Of a stretch of DNA of 64,000 bases, positions 45,280-56,340 are shown one piece after another. Position 1 is the stretch's first letter; the number at the start of each line of letters is the position of its first letter. This DNA is from Sinorhizobium glycinis. Its GTDB lineage: Bacteria > Pseudomonadota > Alphaproteobacteria > Rhizobiales > Rhizobiaceae. The translations under genes and the position numbers were made by a program. The stretch is taken from the NCBI RefSeq assembly GCF_001651865.1, contig NZ_LPUX01000061.1, positions 62,001-126,000 on the forward strand. The letters run 5' to 3'. Below the pieces are notes generated by a model that was not told where the DNA came from, did not search any database, and saw only the letters and a list, made by a program, of their open reading frames with translations.

Positions 45280-45439
45280 CCCCTCCCCAACCCCTCCCAA
45301 CAAGGGGGAGGGGCAACCCGAGCCGCCCCGTTTTCGCCCCTGCCTCAAGCCTCTCGCCAGACGCGAGCGGCTGGAAAGGGGCAGGCCGGCGCCGCATGCG
45401 CCTAGCCCCTCCCCCTTGTGGGGAGGGGTTGGGGAGGGG
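45280..45439. repeat. 35-bp inverted repeat upstream of recQ
   Basis: The arms 45280-45314 and 45405-45439 are reverse complements with one mismatch. Each holds CCCCTCCCCAACCCCTCCC and ACAAGGGGGAGGGGC. The spacer is 90 bp. The right arm ends about 60 bp before the recQ start, so the element lies in the recQ leader or promoter region. Confidence 0.88.
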
Positions 45440-45497
45440 CGCGTCGAAGGCTTTGCTCCGGCCCTTCCAAGTCCCGGTGTCCGACGAAGGCAATTCC

Positions 45498-47357
45498 ATG
45501 GCTGATCACCACGACGCCGCGCGCCTCTTCGAAGCGAAGGGCTCCCGTAACCCCCTCGACATTCTCAAACGTATCTACGGCTATTCCGCCTTCCGCGGCC
45601 AGCAGCAGGCCGTCATCGAACAGGTGGTGGCGGGCGGCGATGCAGTCGTGCTCTTCCCGACCGGGGCCGGCAAGTCGCTCTGCTTCCAGATCCCGGCGCT
45701 GTGCCGCAAGGGCGTCGGCATCGTCGTGTCGCCGCTGATCGCCCTGATGCGCGATCAGGTGGAGGCGCTGAAACAGCTCGGCATTCGTGCCGCCGCGCTC
45801 AACTCCTCGCTTAGCCGCGACGAGGCGATCGCCGTCCGCAGGGCACTCTCGGCGGAGGCGCTAGATCTCCTCTACGTCACGCCTGAGCGTGCGGTTACCG
45901 ATGGTTTCGCCGAAATGATCGCCGACATGGATATCGCGCTCTTTGCGATCGACGAGGCGCACTGCGTCTCGCAATGGGGGCACGATTTCCGCCCTGAATA
46001 TCGCGGCCTCGATTGTCTGGCCGTGCGCTTTCCCGGCGTGCCGCGCATCGCGCTGACGGCCACCGCCGATCCGCACACGCGCGACGACATCATCGAGCGG
46101 CTGGCGCTCCGAGGCGCGCGAGTGTTTTCCTCCAGCTTCGACCGGCCGAACATCGCCTACGAGATCGTCGAACGCGACCAGCCGCGCCAGCAGCTCCTGC
46201 GGTTCCTGTCGCGCTTCAAGGATTCGAGCGGCATCGTCTATTGCCTGTCGCGCGCCAAGGTCGAGGACACGGCGGAGTGGCTGAACGAGCAGGGTATCCG
46301 TGCGCTTCCCTATCATGCCGGCATGGATCGAGCTTTGCGCGATCGGCATCAGGATGCCTTCCTGAAGGAGGAAAATCTCTGCCTGGTGGCGACCGTCGCC
46401 TTCGGCATGGGGATCGACAAGCCGGACGTGCGCTATGTCGCGCATCTCGACCTACCCGGCTCGGTCGAGGCCTATTACCAGGAGACGGGAAGGGCAGGGC
46501 GTGACGGCCTGCCATCGGAAGTCTGGATGGCCTATGGCATGGCCGACGTCATCCAGCGTCGGCGCATGATCGACGAGGGCGGGGCGCCGGACGAGATCAA
46601 ACGCATCGAACGGGCGAAGCTTAATTCCCTGCTGGCGATCTGCGAAACGGCCGGTTGCCGGCGGCAGGCGATCCTCGCGCATTTCGGCGAGACGCATCCC
46701 GGCCGCTGCGGCCACTGCGACACCTGCCTGAAGCCGGTCGAAACCTGGGACGGCACCGAAGCGGCGATCAAGGCACTCGCCGCCGTCTACCGGACCGGCG
46801 AGCGGTTCGGCACCGGCCATGTTATCGACGTGCTCGTGGGAGCGGTCAACGAGAAGACCGAGCGCTTCGGCCATGTGGACATGCCGGTCTTCGGGGCCGG
46901 CAAGGACCTGCCGGCGCGCACATGGCAATCGGTTTTCCGGCAATTGCTGGCCGTTGGGCTCATTACTGTGGATCACGCCGCTTTCGGGGCGCTGAAGCTC
47001 GAGCCGGAAGCGCGCGCGGTCTTCAAGCGCGAGAGGCAGGTGCTCTTCCGCAAGGATCGGCCAGCATCGGCCAAGGCGGCCCGCGGCCAGAAATCGGCCG
47101 CCCGCGACCGGTCGGATCTCGCCGGCTCGGACCGCGAGCTTTTCGAGAAGCTGAGGGAGCAGCGGTTTTCGATCGCCAAGGAATTGAACGTCCCGCCCTA
47201 TGTCGTCTTCCCGGACACGACCTTGATCGCGCTCGCCAAGCAGCGTCCGCGCGACTTTGACGACCTCCTCGACATACCGGGGATCGGCGAGAGCAAGCGG
47301 GAGAGATATGGAGAGGCTTTTCTGGCGGTCATCGATGCGTTTGAGGGCGGGGGCTGA
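45498..47357 (+). CDS. recQ: ATP-dependent DNA helicase RecQ
   Basis: A 619-residue RecQ. The helicase core has [16 protein letters not shown] (Walker A), [20 protein letters not shown] (DEAH plus aromatic loop) and [12 protein letters not shown] (motif VI). The zinc-binding RQC region includes [24 protein letters not shown]. The C-terminal HRDC domain (about residues 535-615) ends [17 protein letters not shown]. It repairs stalled forks and recombination intermediates. ATG 45498 is chosen; the frame upstream to 45396 lies inside the palindromic repeat. Confidence 0.95.
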   Translation: MADHHDAARLFEAKGSRNPLDILKRIYGYSAFRGQQQAVIEQVVAGGDAVVLFPTGAGKSLCFQIPALCRKGVGIVVSPLIALMRDQVEALKQLGIRAAALNSSLSRDEAIAVRRALSAEALDLLYVTPERAVTDGFAEMIADMDIALFAIDEAHCVSQWGHDFRPEYRGLDCLAVRFPGVPRIALTATADPHTRDDIIERLALRGARVFSSSFDRPNIAYEIVERDQPRQQLLRFLSRFKDSSGIVYCLSRAKVEDTAEWLNEQGIRALPYHAGMDRALRDRHQDAFLKEENLCLVATVAFGMGIDKPDVRYVAHLDLPGSVEAYYQETGRAGRDGLPSEVWMAYGMADVIQRRRMIDEGGAPDEIKRIERAKLNSLLAICETAGCRRQAILAHFGETHPGRCGHCDTCLKPVETWDGTEAAIKALAAVYRTGERFGTGHVIDVLVGAVNEKTERFGHVDMPVFGAGKDLPARTWQSVFRQLLAVGLITVDHAAFGALKLEPEARAVFKRERQVLFRKDRPASAKAARGQKSAARDRSDLAGSDRELFEKLREQRFSIAKELNVPPYVVFPDTTLIALAKQRPRDFDDLLDIPGIGESKRERYGEAFLAVIDAFEGGG

Positions 47358-47431
47358 GAAGGGCAGGCGTTCCCGAAAAAGACATTACTTATGATGAGGC
47401 GGGTTTGGGGTGTCGATTTGCACTCCCTCAT

Positions 47432-47482
47432 CCCTGTGCTTGCTTGTCACAGGGATCCAGCAGCGCCGCGTCTGCGGCGCGG
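47432..47482. repeat. Small palindromic element upstream of kbl
   Basis: Two successive hairpins, CCCTGTG...CACAGGG (47432-47454) and GCGCCGC-GTCT-GCGGCGC (about 47463-47480), with GATCCAGCA between. Similar CCTGTG/CACAGG-GATCCAGC modules are common between rhizobial genes. It lies between recQ and kbl. Confidence 0.55.
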
Positions 47483-47595
47483 AAGTTGCTTGAATCCCGC
47501 GCGTTTCGCCTCGACAATGCAGCGAGAAATTGCTGTGCGTCGCTAGCCATCGTGCTACTTGTCTATACAAACCCCTTTATTCGAAAGCGGCTGCC

Positions 47596-48783
47596 ATGAC
47601 CACTGCCTTCCTTTCCCACCTGCGTTCGGAACTCGACGGATTGAAAACGGCCGGGCTCTACAAGTCGGAGCGCGTCATTATCTCAAAGCAGTCGGGCGAG
47701 ATCGAAGTCGCTTCCGGCGAAAGGGTCTTGAACTTCTGCGCCAACAACTATCTCGGCCTCGCCGATAACGAGGAGCTTGCCGAGGCCGGCAAGAAGGCGC
47801 TCGACCGCTACGGCTACGGCATGGCCTCGGTGCGCTTCATATGCGGCACCCAGGAGGAGCACAAAGAGCTCGAGGCGCGCATCTCTTCCTTCCTCGGCAT
47901 GGAGGATACGATCCTCTATTCCTCCTGCTTCGATGCCAATGGCGGGCTGTTCGAGACGCTGCTCGGAGAGGAAGACGCAATCATCTCGGACGCGTTGAAC
48001 CACGCGTCGATCATCGACGGCGTGCGGCTCTCCAAGGCGAAGCGGTTCCGCTACGCCAATAACGACATGACGGCGCTGGAGGAGGAGTTGAAGAAGGCCG
48101 AGGGCAGCCGCTTCAAGCTGATTGCCACCGACGGGGTCTTCTCGATGGACGGCATCATCGCCAACCTCAGGGGCGTCTGCGATCTGGCGGAGAAATACGC
48201 CGCGATGGTGATGGTCGACGACAGCCATGCGGTCGGCTTCGTCGGCAAGCATGGCCGCGGCTCGGCGGAGCATTGCGGCGTCGAAGGTCGGGTCGACATC
48301 ATCACCGGCACGCTCGGCAAGGCGCTCGGCGGCGCTTCGGGCGGCTACACTTCGGCCAAGGCCGAGGTGGTCGAGTGGCTGCGGCAGCGCTCGCGGCCCT
48401 ATCTCTTCTCCAATACCTTGGCGCCTGTCATCGCTGCTGCATCTCTCAAGGTGTTCGAGCTGATCGACAACGGCGATCAGCTGCGCGATCGGCTTTATGC
48501 GAATGCGGCGCTCTTCCGGGCCGAGATGTCGAAGCTCGGTTTTACGCTCGCCGGCGAGGGGCACCCGATCATTCCGGTCATGCTGGGCGATGCGGCACTG
48601 GCGCAGGAAATGGCGGCGCGCATGCTCCAAAAGGGCGTCTACGTCATCGGCTTTTCCTTCCCGGTCGTGCCGAGAGGGCAGGCGCGGATCCGCACCCAGA
48701 TGTCGGCGGCGCACAGCGAGGCGGACGTGCGGCGGGCGATCGCGGTGTTCGAAGAAGTCGGCCGGGAGCTGGGAGTGATTTGA
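47596..48783 (+). CDS. kbl: 2-amino-3-ketobutyrate CoA ligase (glycine C-acetyltransferase)
   Basis: A 395-residue PLP enzyme of the alpha-oxoamine synthase family. It has [54 protein letters not shown] and the PLP-Lys stretch [15 protein letters not shown]. It cleaves 2-amino-3-ketobutyrate with CoA to glycine and acetyl-CoA, using the product of tdh, which follows after about 80 bp that hold a perfect palindrome. Together they degrade threonine. Confidence 0.97.
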   Translation: MTTAFLSHLRSELDGLKTAGLYKSERVIISKQSGEIEVASGERVLNFCANNYLGLADNEELAEAGKKALDRYGYGMASVRFICGTQEEHKELEARISSFLGMEDTILYSSCFDANGGLFETLLGEEDAIISDALNHASIIDGVRLSKAKRFRYANNDMTALEEELKKAEGSRFKLIATDGVFSMDGIIANLRGVCDLAEKYAAMVMVDDSHAVGFVGKHGRGSAEHCGVEGRVDIITGTLGKALGGASGGYTSAKAEVVEWLRQRSRPYLFSNTLAPVIAAASLKVFELIDNGDQLRDRLYANAALFRAEMSKLGFTLAGEGHPIIPVMLGDAALAQEMAARMLQKGVYVIGFSFPVVPRGQARIRTQMSAAHSEADVRRAIAVFEEVGRELGVI

Positions 48784-48788
48784 CACGC

Positions 48789-48825
48789 TGCCCCTCTCCT
48801 CGGGTTAAACCCGAGGAGAGGGGCA
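48789..48825. repeat. Perfect 37-base palindrome between kbl and tdh
   Basis: Two 18-base arms around a single A: TGCCCCTCTCCTCGGGTT / AACCCGAGGAGAGGGGCA. The core CCTCGGGTTAAACCCGAGG is identical to the one at 10165-10183. It lies within the kbl-tdh operon and may influence mRNA stability or the ratio of the two proteins. Confidence 0.88.
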
Positions 48826-48866
48826 ATCGGAGGAACCGCGGGACGCGGGGGAGCGAGGACACTGCA

Positions 48867-49904
48867 ATGACCAATATGATGAAGGCGCTGGTCAAGACGA
48901 AGCCGGAAGTCGGGCTCTGGATGGAACGCGTGCCGGTGCCGGAGGTCGGGCCCAACGATGTCCTGATCCGCGTCAAGAAATCGGCGATCTGCGGCACCGA
49001 CGTCCATATCTGGAACTGGGACCAGTGGGCGCAGAAGACCATTCCCGTGCCGATGGTCGTCGGTCACGAGTTCATGGGCGAGATCGCCGAGGTCGGCTCG
49101 GCGGTCACCAAGCACCACGTGGGCGAACGGGTTTCCGGCGAAGGCCATATCGTCTGCGGCAAGTGCCGCAATTGTCGGGCGGGCAGGGGACACCTCTGCC
49201 GCAACACGCTCGGCGTCGGTGTCAACCGGCCGGGCTCCTTCGCCGAGTTCGTCTGCCTGCCGGAATATAATGTCGTCACGATCCCGGACGACGTGCCGGA
49301 CGAGATCGCCGCCATCTTCGATCCTTTCGGCAATGCCGTGCATACGGCGCTCTCCTTCGATCTCGTCGGCGAAGACGTTCTCGTGACCGGTGCCGGGCCG
49401 ATCGGCATCATGGGTGCGCTGGTCGCCAAGCGCTCGGGCGCGCGCAAGGTGGTGATCACCGACATCAATCCGGTGCGCCTCGACCTCGCCCGCAAGGTCG
49501 GGATCGACCATGTCGTCGATGCCTCGAAAGAGAACCTTGCCAATGTGATGCGGTCGATCGGCATGACCGAAGGCTTCGACGTCGGGCTCGAAATGTCGGG
49601 TGCCGCGCCCGCGTTCCGCGACATGATCGACAAGATGAACAATGGCGGCAAGATTGCCATTCTCGGCATTGCACCGGCCGGTTTCGAGATTGACTGGAAC
49701 AAGGTGATCTTCAAGATGCTCAACTTGAAGGGCATCTACGGCCGCGAAATGTTCGAGACCTGGTACAAGATGATCGCCTTCGTCCAGGGCGGGCTCGATC
49801 TCGCGCCGATCATCACCCACCGCATCGGCATCGACGAGTTCCGCGACGGCTTCGAGGCGATGCGCTCCGGCAATTCCGGCAAGGTGGTGATGGATTGGCT
49901 GTGA
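48867..49904 (+). CDS. tdh: L-threonine 3-dehydrogenase
   Basis: A 345-residue zinc-dependent medium-chain dehydrogenase. The catalytic zinc region is [18 protein letters not shown] and [12 protein letters not shown]. The structural zinc is [18 protein letters not shown] is bound at [19 protein letters not shown]. It oxidises threonine to 2-amino-3-ketobutyrate, which Kbl then cleaves. ATG 48867 has GCGAGGAC upstream; MKALVKT twelve bases on is a possible second start. Confidence 0.97.
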   Translation: MTNMMKALVKTKPEVGLWMERVPVPEVGPNDVLIRVKKSAICGTDVHIWNWDQWAQKTIPVPMVVGHEFMGEIAEVGSAVTKHHVGERVSGEGHIVCGKCRNCRAGRGHLCRNTLGVGVNRPGSFAEFVCLPEYNVVTIPDDVPDEIAAIFDPFGNAVHTALSFDLVGEDVLVTGAGPIGIMGALVAKRSGARKVVITDINPVRLDLARKVGIDHVVDASKENLANVMRSIGMTEGFDVGLEMSGAAPAFRDMIDKMNNGGKIAILGIAPAGFEIDWNKVIFKMLNLKGIYGREMFETWYKMIAFVQGGLDLAPIITHRIGIDEFRDGFEAMRSGNSGKVVMDWL

Positions 49905-50349
49905 TGCGGCCGCAGGTTGCATCCCGAAATGGGACGGCGCCAGCGATCCCGGAAAACGCCTGCGCCCCTTGTCTTTTAAGAGGGCGCTCCTACATCTTGA
50001 GCAACCCTGGTGAACGGTGAGAAATCCCCGTCGAGTACCGTTTTTTGCCGATTTGCGCGGTTTTTCACCGGAAATGCTTGACGGGATCAAAAATTCTGGG
50101 AATCACCATTTCAAGCAGAAATGGCGACACGGTACGGCGGATAGGGAATCATGCCAGAGACGATTCAGTGGCAGGACTGTCGAAGCTTGCCCGCTCAACC
50201 GCGATCGCTCTCGTGGTTAATCAGGAATTAAACATCATCCCGTTACGTCAGGGGAAATGAGTCGGTGGCGGGTGCGCGGCGCGCCCGAACCCCCGAGCGG
50301 CATTGGGCACCGGGAGCACGCCGGTTGCGACAAGGAAAGCGACGAGTAA
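49905..50349. other. Intergenic/leader region upstream of rpoD
   Basis: About 445 bp without a gene, holding the rpoD promoter(s). A TTGACG at about 50079 lies in an A/T-rich context (GGATCAAAAATTCTGGGAATC), but no clear -10 partner is visible at the right spacing. Another A/T-rich block lies at 50215-50240. Short plus-strand frames here have no ribosome binding site. Confidence 0.45.
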
Positions 50350-52404
<2,055 letters not shown>

Positions 52405-52431
52405 GCGAACACCCTTTCAGAGACAGTCATG

Positions 52432-52458
52432 AAAGCCGGGCTCAGCGCCCGGCTTTTC
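52432..52458 (+). terminator. Terminator of rpoD
   Basis: AAAGCCGGG-CTCAGCG-CCCGGCTTTT, about 28 bases past the rpoD stop. Confidence 0.88.
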
Positions 52459-52693
52459 CGTATCCGCCCCCATCATCGGTCGACCTTGTTCGGTCCAGAC
52501 CGCGGGATTATACTTCGCAGCTTGCAGCGAAAGGGGCACTGGTTGCAGTGCGAGAGAAGTAGTTGCACCGCAGGCGTCCACCGTGCCTTAGAGCGCCGGA
52601 CTTCGTATGCGTGAGAAGCGCTCTAGCCTTTCTTGAACCGGAGCATCTTGGACGCTCTCCTTCGAGGGCGGGTTGCTCTGCGGGAGGTGTGAG

Positions 52694-52987
52694 ATGACCA
52701 CTTACGTCGTACTCCTCAATTGGACCGACCAAGGTATCAGGACCGTGCGCGAGTCGCCGAAACGGCTGGACGCGGCCAGAAAGGTGCTTGAGGAAATGGG
52801 CGGCTCCTTCAAGGACTTCTATCTCACCATGGGCGAATACGACATGGTCGCAATCTGCGAGGCGCCGGATGATGCGGTGGCCGCTCGCTTCGCGCTGACG
52901 CTGGGCACATACGGCAATGTGCGCACCCGCACGTTAAAGGCCTTCCCCGAGGCCGCCTATCGCGAACTGATCGGCACGCTCGGCTAG
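52694..52987 (+). CDS. GYD domain-containing protein
   Basis: A 97-residue protein of the GYD family: MTTYVVLLNWTDQGIRTVRESPKRLDAARKVLEEMGGSFKDFYLTMGEYDMVAICEAPDD, with the ferredoxin-like alpha/beta dimer fold expected for the group. Function is unknown. ATG 52694 follows GGGAGGTGTGAG. It stands alone between the rpoD terminator and a palindromic repeat. Confidence 0.9.
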   Translation: MTTYVVLLNWTDQGIRTVRESPKRLDAARKVLEEMGGSFKDFYLTMGEYDMVAICEAPDDAVAARFALTLGTYGNVRTRTLKAFPEAAYRELIGTLG

Positions 52988-53031
52988 AGAACCCGGCTTT
53001 CGGCTCGGCCGCGGAGCTCATTCCAGAGTCG

Positions 53032-53174
53032 TTGCCCCTCATCCGGCCTGCCGGCCACCTTCTCCCTGCAAGCGGGGCGAAGGGGACGCGCGGCGCAGCC
53101 TCAGTCCCCTCTCCCCGTCAAAACGGGGAGAGGGTTAGGGTAAGGGTAAGGGTTAGGGTGAGGGTGAGGGGCAA
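53032..53174. repeat. RIME-like element with telomere-like hexamer expansion
   Basis: Bounded by TTGCCCCTCATCC and GAGGGGCAA, with the palindromes CCTTCTCCCTGC/GCGGGGCGAAGG (imperfect) and CCCTCTCCCCGT/ACGGGGAGAGGG. Between the second palindrome and the right end, six AGGGTD hexamers (AGGGTT, AGGGTA, AGGGTA, AGGGTT, AGGGTG, AGGGTG; 53131-53166) replace what is a single AGGGTG-type unit in the 16.8 kb copy. Confidence 0.85.
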
Positions 53175-53407
53175 TCGCGCACACTTGTTTAGAGCGGCGC
53201 CGCGGGAACCCTTGCGGATGCCTCGTCAAGCTGACGCCGCTAATCTGTCAAAGGTCGATTCTCCAGCGATGTTGGAGGCGCCGGTCGGCGATCCAGCCGA
53301 GCAAAGGCGCACGCGCCGAAGGTGCCGGCCCAGCCGTTCAACTTCGCTTCAATACCGTTCCTTAACATTTACGTTTTATCAATCTCTCGCACACGAGAGG
53401 TTCCGCG

Positions 53408-53977
53408 ATGCGTTGCGTTTTTGTCGTCGTCCTCCTGTTGCTGGCCGGCTGCGGAACGGTGCCGAGAGATACCCGGAACGCCTGCGCGGTTTTCGAGCAG
53501 CGAGATGGCCTTTTCAACAACTGGCGTCGGGCCGCCTATGCGGCGGAACGCGAGTACGGCGTGCCCGTACCCGTGCTGATGGCGACGATCTACACGGAGT
53601 CCGGCTTCCGCCACAATGCACGGCCGCCGCGCACCAAGCTCTTCGGCTTCATTCCCTGGACGCGGATCTCTTCCGCCTACGGCTATTCACAGGCGCTCGA
53701 CGGCACCTGGGCCCGCTATCAGGCCGAAACCGGACGCTGGATGGCGCGCCGGACGGATTTCGCCGACGCGATCCGCTTCATTGCCTGGTACCACAATCAA
53801 AGCCACCAGCAGAACGGCATCGCGCTCAACGATCCCTATCGGCTCTACATCGCCTACTATCACGGGCAGGGCGGCTATGCGCGCGGCAATTGGAGCGAGA
53901 CGGCGAAGACGGGCGCCAAGCGCGCCTCCAACACCGCATCACTCTATGCGCGGCAGCTGCAGGGTTGCAGCGGGTGA
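53408..53977 (+). CDS. Lipoprotein lytic transglycosylase (SLT domain)
   Basis: A 189-residue lipoprotein with a short signal peptide (MRCVFVVVLLLLAGC, lipobox LAGC). The SLT/lysozyme-like fold has the catalytic Glu in MATIYTESGFRHNARPP, then ISSAYGYSQALDGTWARYQ and YYHGQGGYARGNW. It should cleave peptidoglycan at the outer membrane. The 420 bp upstream are occupied by a palindromic repeat (to 53174) and a promoter region in which I see no gene. Confidence 0.93.
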   Translation: MRCVFVVVLLLLAGCGTVPRDTRNACAVFEQRDGLFNNWRRAAYAAEREYGVPVPVLMATIYTESGFRHNARPPRTKLFGFIPWTRISSAYGYSQALDGTWARYQAETGRWMARRTDFADAIRFIAWYHNQSHQQNGIALNDPYRLYIAYYHGQGGYARGNWSETAKTGAKRASNTASLYARQLQGCSG

Positions 53978-54089
53978 GGGCTCGTCGAGCCTCCTTGAGG
54001 ATCGATCGCCCTGTCAAAAAATCGACTCGTCCTGTCGGAACCTTTCCACCCCCGCCGTCCTTTGTTGTCTTTCAACGGAGGAGACGGAC

Positions 54090-54443
54090 ATGGCTTATGT
54101 GGATGGTTTTCTGGTTGCGGTGCCGAAACAGAACGTCGAGGCCTACAAGGATCTCGCCCGGAAGGCCGGTGAGGTCTGGAAGGAACACGGTGCCCTGAAT
54201 TACGTCGAATGCCTGGGCGACGACGTTCCCTATGGCGAACTCACCTCCTTCCCGCGGGCGGTGCAGGCCAAGGAGGACGAGACGGTCGTCTTCTCGTGGG
54301 TGGTCTACAGGTCGCGCCAGGACCGCGATGCTATCGTCTCCAAGGTGATGGCGGATCCGCGGCTGCAGGGCGACGAATGGAAATCCATTTTCGATGGCAA
54401 GCGGATGATCTATGGCGGGTTCGAGGCCTTCCTGGAACTTTGA
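54090..54443 (+). CDS. DUF1428 family protein
   Basis: A 117-residue protein of the DUF1428 (YbaA-like) family: MAYVDGFLVAVPKQNVEAYKDLARKAGEVWKEHGALNYVECLGDDV, then VVFSWVVYRSRQDRDAIVSKVMADPRL and a final KRMIYGGFEAFLEL. It has the dimeric alpha/beta barrel fold and no assigned activity. The ATG is preceded by AACGGAGGAGACGGAC, a strong ribosome binding site. Confidence 0.93.
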   Translation: MAYVDGFLVAVPKQNVEAYKDLARKAGEVWKEHGALNYVECLGDDVPYGELTSFPRAVQAKEDETVVFSWVVYRSRQDRDAIVSKVMADPRLQGDEWKSIFDGKRMIYGGFEAFLEL

Positions 54444-54617
54444 CGGGCGAGCGGCCTATGAAGACGGGGCGACGGCACGTCCGTTCGGGTCGCCCGTCAG
54501 CATCACTCTGCGCAACGCCAAGATGGTGAGCGGTTCTTCCAATCCGGACGAACTTCGCGATAGTGTCCTGTGGTAACGGGCGCCGAACGCGGCGTCCCAC
54601 CACGCAGGACGACAGCA

Positions 54618-55040
54618 ATGCCGCAGACCGTCATCACCATCGCCACCAAGGGGCAGGGGCTCTACGAGTTCACCGGCGAGGCGGCCAACTTCGTGCGAAC
54701 GCGCGGGATTTCGGAAGGTCTTCTTACCGTTTTCGTGCGCCACACCTCCGCCTCGCTCATCATTCAGGAAAACGCCGATCCGGACGTTCAACGCGATTTG
54801 CGCGAATTCTTCCATCGTCTCGTGCCCCCGACGTCCGATCCTTCGATGGACTGGATCGTTCACACCCAGGAGGGGCCGGATGACATGCCTGCCCATATCA
54901 AGGCGGCGTTGACCCAGGTCTCGCTCGGCGTGCCGGTGATCGACGGGCGCATGGCGCTCGGCACCTGGCAGGGGATCTATCTCTTCGAGCACCGCGATCG
55001 CCCGCACCGCCGCGAAGTCGTCCTGCATCTCGGCAGCTGA
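54618..55040 (+). CDS. YjbQ/UPF0047 family protein
   Basis: A 140-residue UPF0047 protein. It shows FVRHTSASLIIQENADPDVQRDL, HTQEGPDDMPAHIKAALT and ALGTWQGIYLFEHRDRPHRREVVLHL, which contain the conserved His, Glu and Asp metal-site residues. Members can rescue thiamine-phosphate synthase mutants, probably through side activity; the true role is unknown. ATG 54618 gives the family length. Confidence 0.93.
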   Translation: MPQTVITIATKGQGLYEFTGEAANFVRTRGISEGLLTVFVRHTSASLIIQENADPDVQRDLREFFHRLVPPTSDPSMDWIVHTQEGPDDMPAHIKAALTQVSLGVPVIDGRMALGTWQGIYLFEHRDRPHRREVVLHLGS

Positions 55041-55118
55041 CGCGACGCTGGCCCGACGCTGGCCGATGCGACAATTCCTGCTGTAGTATGGATCGGCTGC
55101 TGAGAGGAGGAGGAGACG

Positions 55119-55523
55119 ATGACGGACGCCCAGACCATCGCCGGTCGGTTCATCGAGGCCGTGAACAACCGGGATTTCGAAACGCTCGCCCGCCTCCTTG
55201 ACGACGATGTCGCCTTCGATTCGCTGACCGGCCAACGTACGCTCGGCATCGGCCCGCTCCGGACCTGGGTAATGAGCTACCTGCGCCATTTCGACGAGAG
55301 CTTCGGCGACGTCGTGCTGATGCGCGATCCGTTCGGCCAGCGCGTGGCTGCCGACACGACCGCGCGCGGCACTTACCGCGAGACTATGGCCGGCTTCCCG
55401 GAGGCGTCGGACCAGACCTATGCCATCCCCAGCGTCTTTATTTTCGAGATCGAGGATGGTGTCATCACACGGCTCAGCCACTATCGCAACCTCCGCTTGT
55501 TCGAACGAGAACTTGCCGGTTGA
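55119..55523 (+). CDS. NTF2-like/SnoaL-fold protein
   Basis: A 134-residue protein of the nuclear transport factor 2-like fold: TIAGRFIEAVNNRDFETLARLLDDDVAFDSLTG near the N-terminus and IFEIEDGVITRLSHYRNLRLFERELAG at the end. Such folds serve as small-molecule enzymes or binding proteins, so the substrate cannot be predicted. ATG 55119 follows GAGGAGGAGACG. Confidence 0.88.
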   Translation: MTDAQTIAGRFIEAVNNRDFETLARLLDDDVAFDSLTGQRTLGIGPLRTWVMSYLRHFDESFGDVVLMRDPFGQRVAADTTARGTYRETMAGFPEASDQTYAIPSVFIFEIEDGVITRLSHYRNLRLFERELAG

Positions 55524-55836
55524 TTAGAGCAGAGGGAAATGCCGCGCTTTTCAAAGCGTTATAATTACTCTAGCGCAACTGAAAGGAACGAATTCCTTCT
55601 TTTCTCGTTTCCCCTTGAACGGGAAGAGGAAAGCGCGAGCGGTCGTCCGTTCACGTCCCGCCTGATGGCCTGCCGCAAATCCGGCCGAATCGCCTGAAAT
55701 CGACGCGCTGGAGCGGGACTTTTTCCTGAACACCGCATGAACGAAGGGTTCCGGTATCGTTCAGCTTGTCTGGTCTAGATTTGGGCCAATCGTTGAGAGA
55801 ATGACCGCCAACCTCTTCGCTGAACGGAGAAATGCC
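55524..55836. other. Intergenic region
   Basis: About 310 bp between the NTF2-like gene and the exported Arg-rich protein. There is an A/T-rich stretch with a GGAACGAATTCCTTC near-palindrome near 55586-55600. No gene, RNA or terminator is evident. Confidence 0.45.
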
Positions 55837-56205
55837 ATGAGGAAATTTCTAGTCAATGCAGCCGTCGCCGCCGTTGTCGGGCTGACCGGCCTTGTCGGTA
55901 CGACCACCACGGCTTCGGCCGATTCGCTGATATTCGAATTCGGCCCGGGCGGTGGCGTCCAATACCGCGAACGTGATTATGATCGCTGGGACGACAGGCG
56001 CGATTGGCGCCGTGACCGCTGGGAACGCCGCGGCCGCTGCGAACCGTGGCTCGCCGTCGACAAGGCACGTGACCGCGGCCTGCGCCGCGCCCATGTCGCC
56101 GACGTCTCGCGCCGCCAGGTCGTCGTCCAGGGTCGTCGCTATGGCGAGCGCCAGGCGATCATCTTCGCCAATGTGCGCGGCTGCCCGATCATCGGTCGCT
56201 GGTAA
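55837..56205 (+). CDS. Exported Arg/Asp-rich hypothetical protein
   Basis: A 122-residue protein with a signal peptide (FLVNAAVAAVVGLTGLVGTTTTASA). An Arg/Asp/Trp-rich middle (RERDYDRWDDRRDWRRDRWERR) is followed by a compact C-terminal part with two cysteines (CEPWLAVDKARDRGLRRAHV ... VRGCPIIGRW). Similar short exported proteins are common in rhizobia and have no known function. ATG 55837 has GGAGAAATGCC upstream. A terminator follows. Confidence 0.85.
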   Translation: MRKFLVNAAVAAVVGLTGLVGTTTTASADSLIFEFGPGGGVQYRERDYDRWDDRRDWRRDRWERRGRCEPWLAVDKARDRGLRRAHVADVSRRQVVVQGRRYGERQAIIFANVRGCPIIGRW

Positions 56206-56248
56206 GCACAGTCCCTCCGTCCTGTCTCCCCCGGCTGACGGAGAAGGG

Positions 56249-56283
56249 AGCCCCGCGCCAAGCGTCGGGGCTCTTCCTTTTTT
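56249..56283 (+). terminator. Terminator after exported protein gene
   Basis: AGCCCCG...CGGGGCT (7-bp stem, 56249-56272) followed by CTTCCTTTTTTT, about 45 bases past the stop codon. Confidence 0.85.
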
Positions 56284-56340
56284 TCGTGACGCGAATGGAC
56301 GCGGAAGTCAGCCTGAAACCTCAGGCTGGAATCCCGGACG

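Noticed and set aside
48273..49904. Fusion of kbl and tdh suggested by a long open frame
   Set aside because: The frame in the kbl part is out of phase with the enzyme; real kbl ends at 48783 and tdh starts at 48867.
50240..50349. Riboswitch or attenuator before rpoD
   Set aside because: No conserved riboswitch core was seen and no stem with a T run; the region is just GC-rich.
53131..53171. CRISPR array or true telomere
   Set aside because: The 6-bp units have no spacers and lie inside a bacterial intergenic repeat; no cas genes or chromosome end are present.
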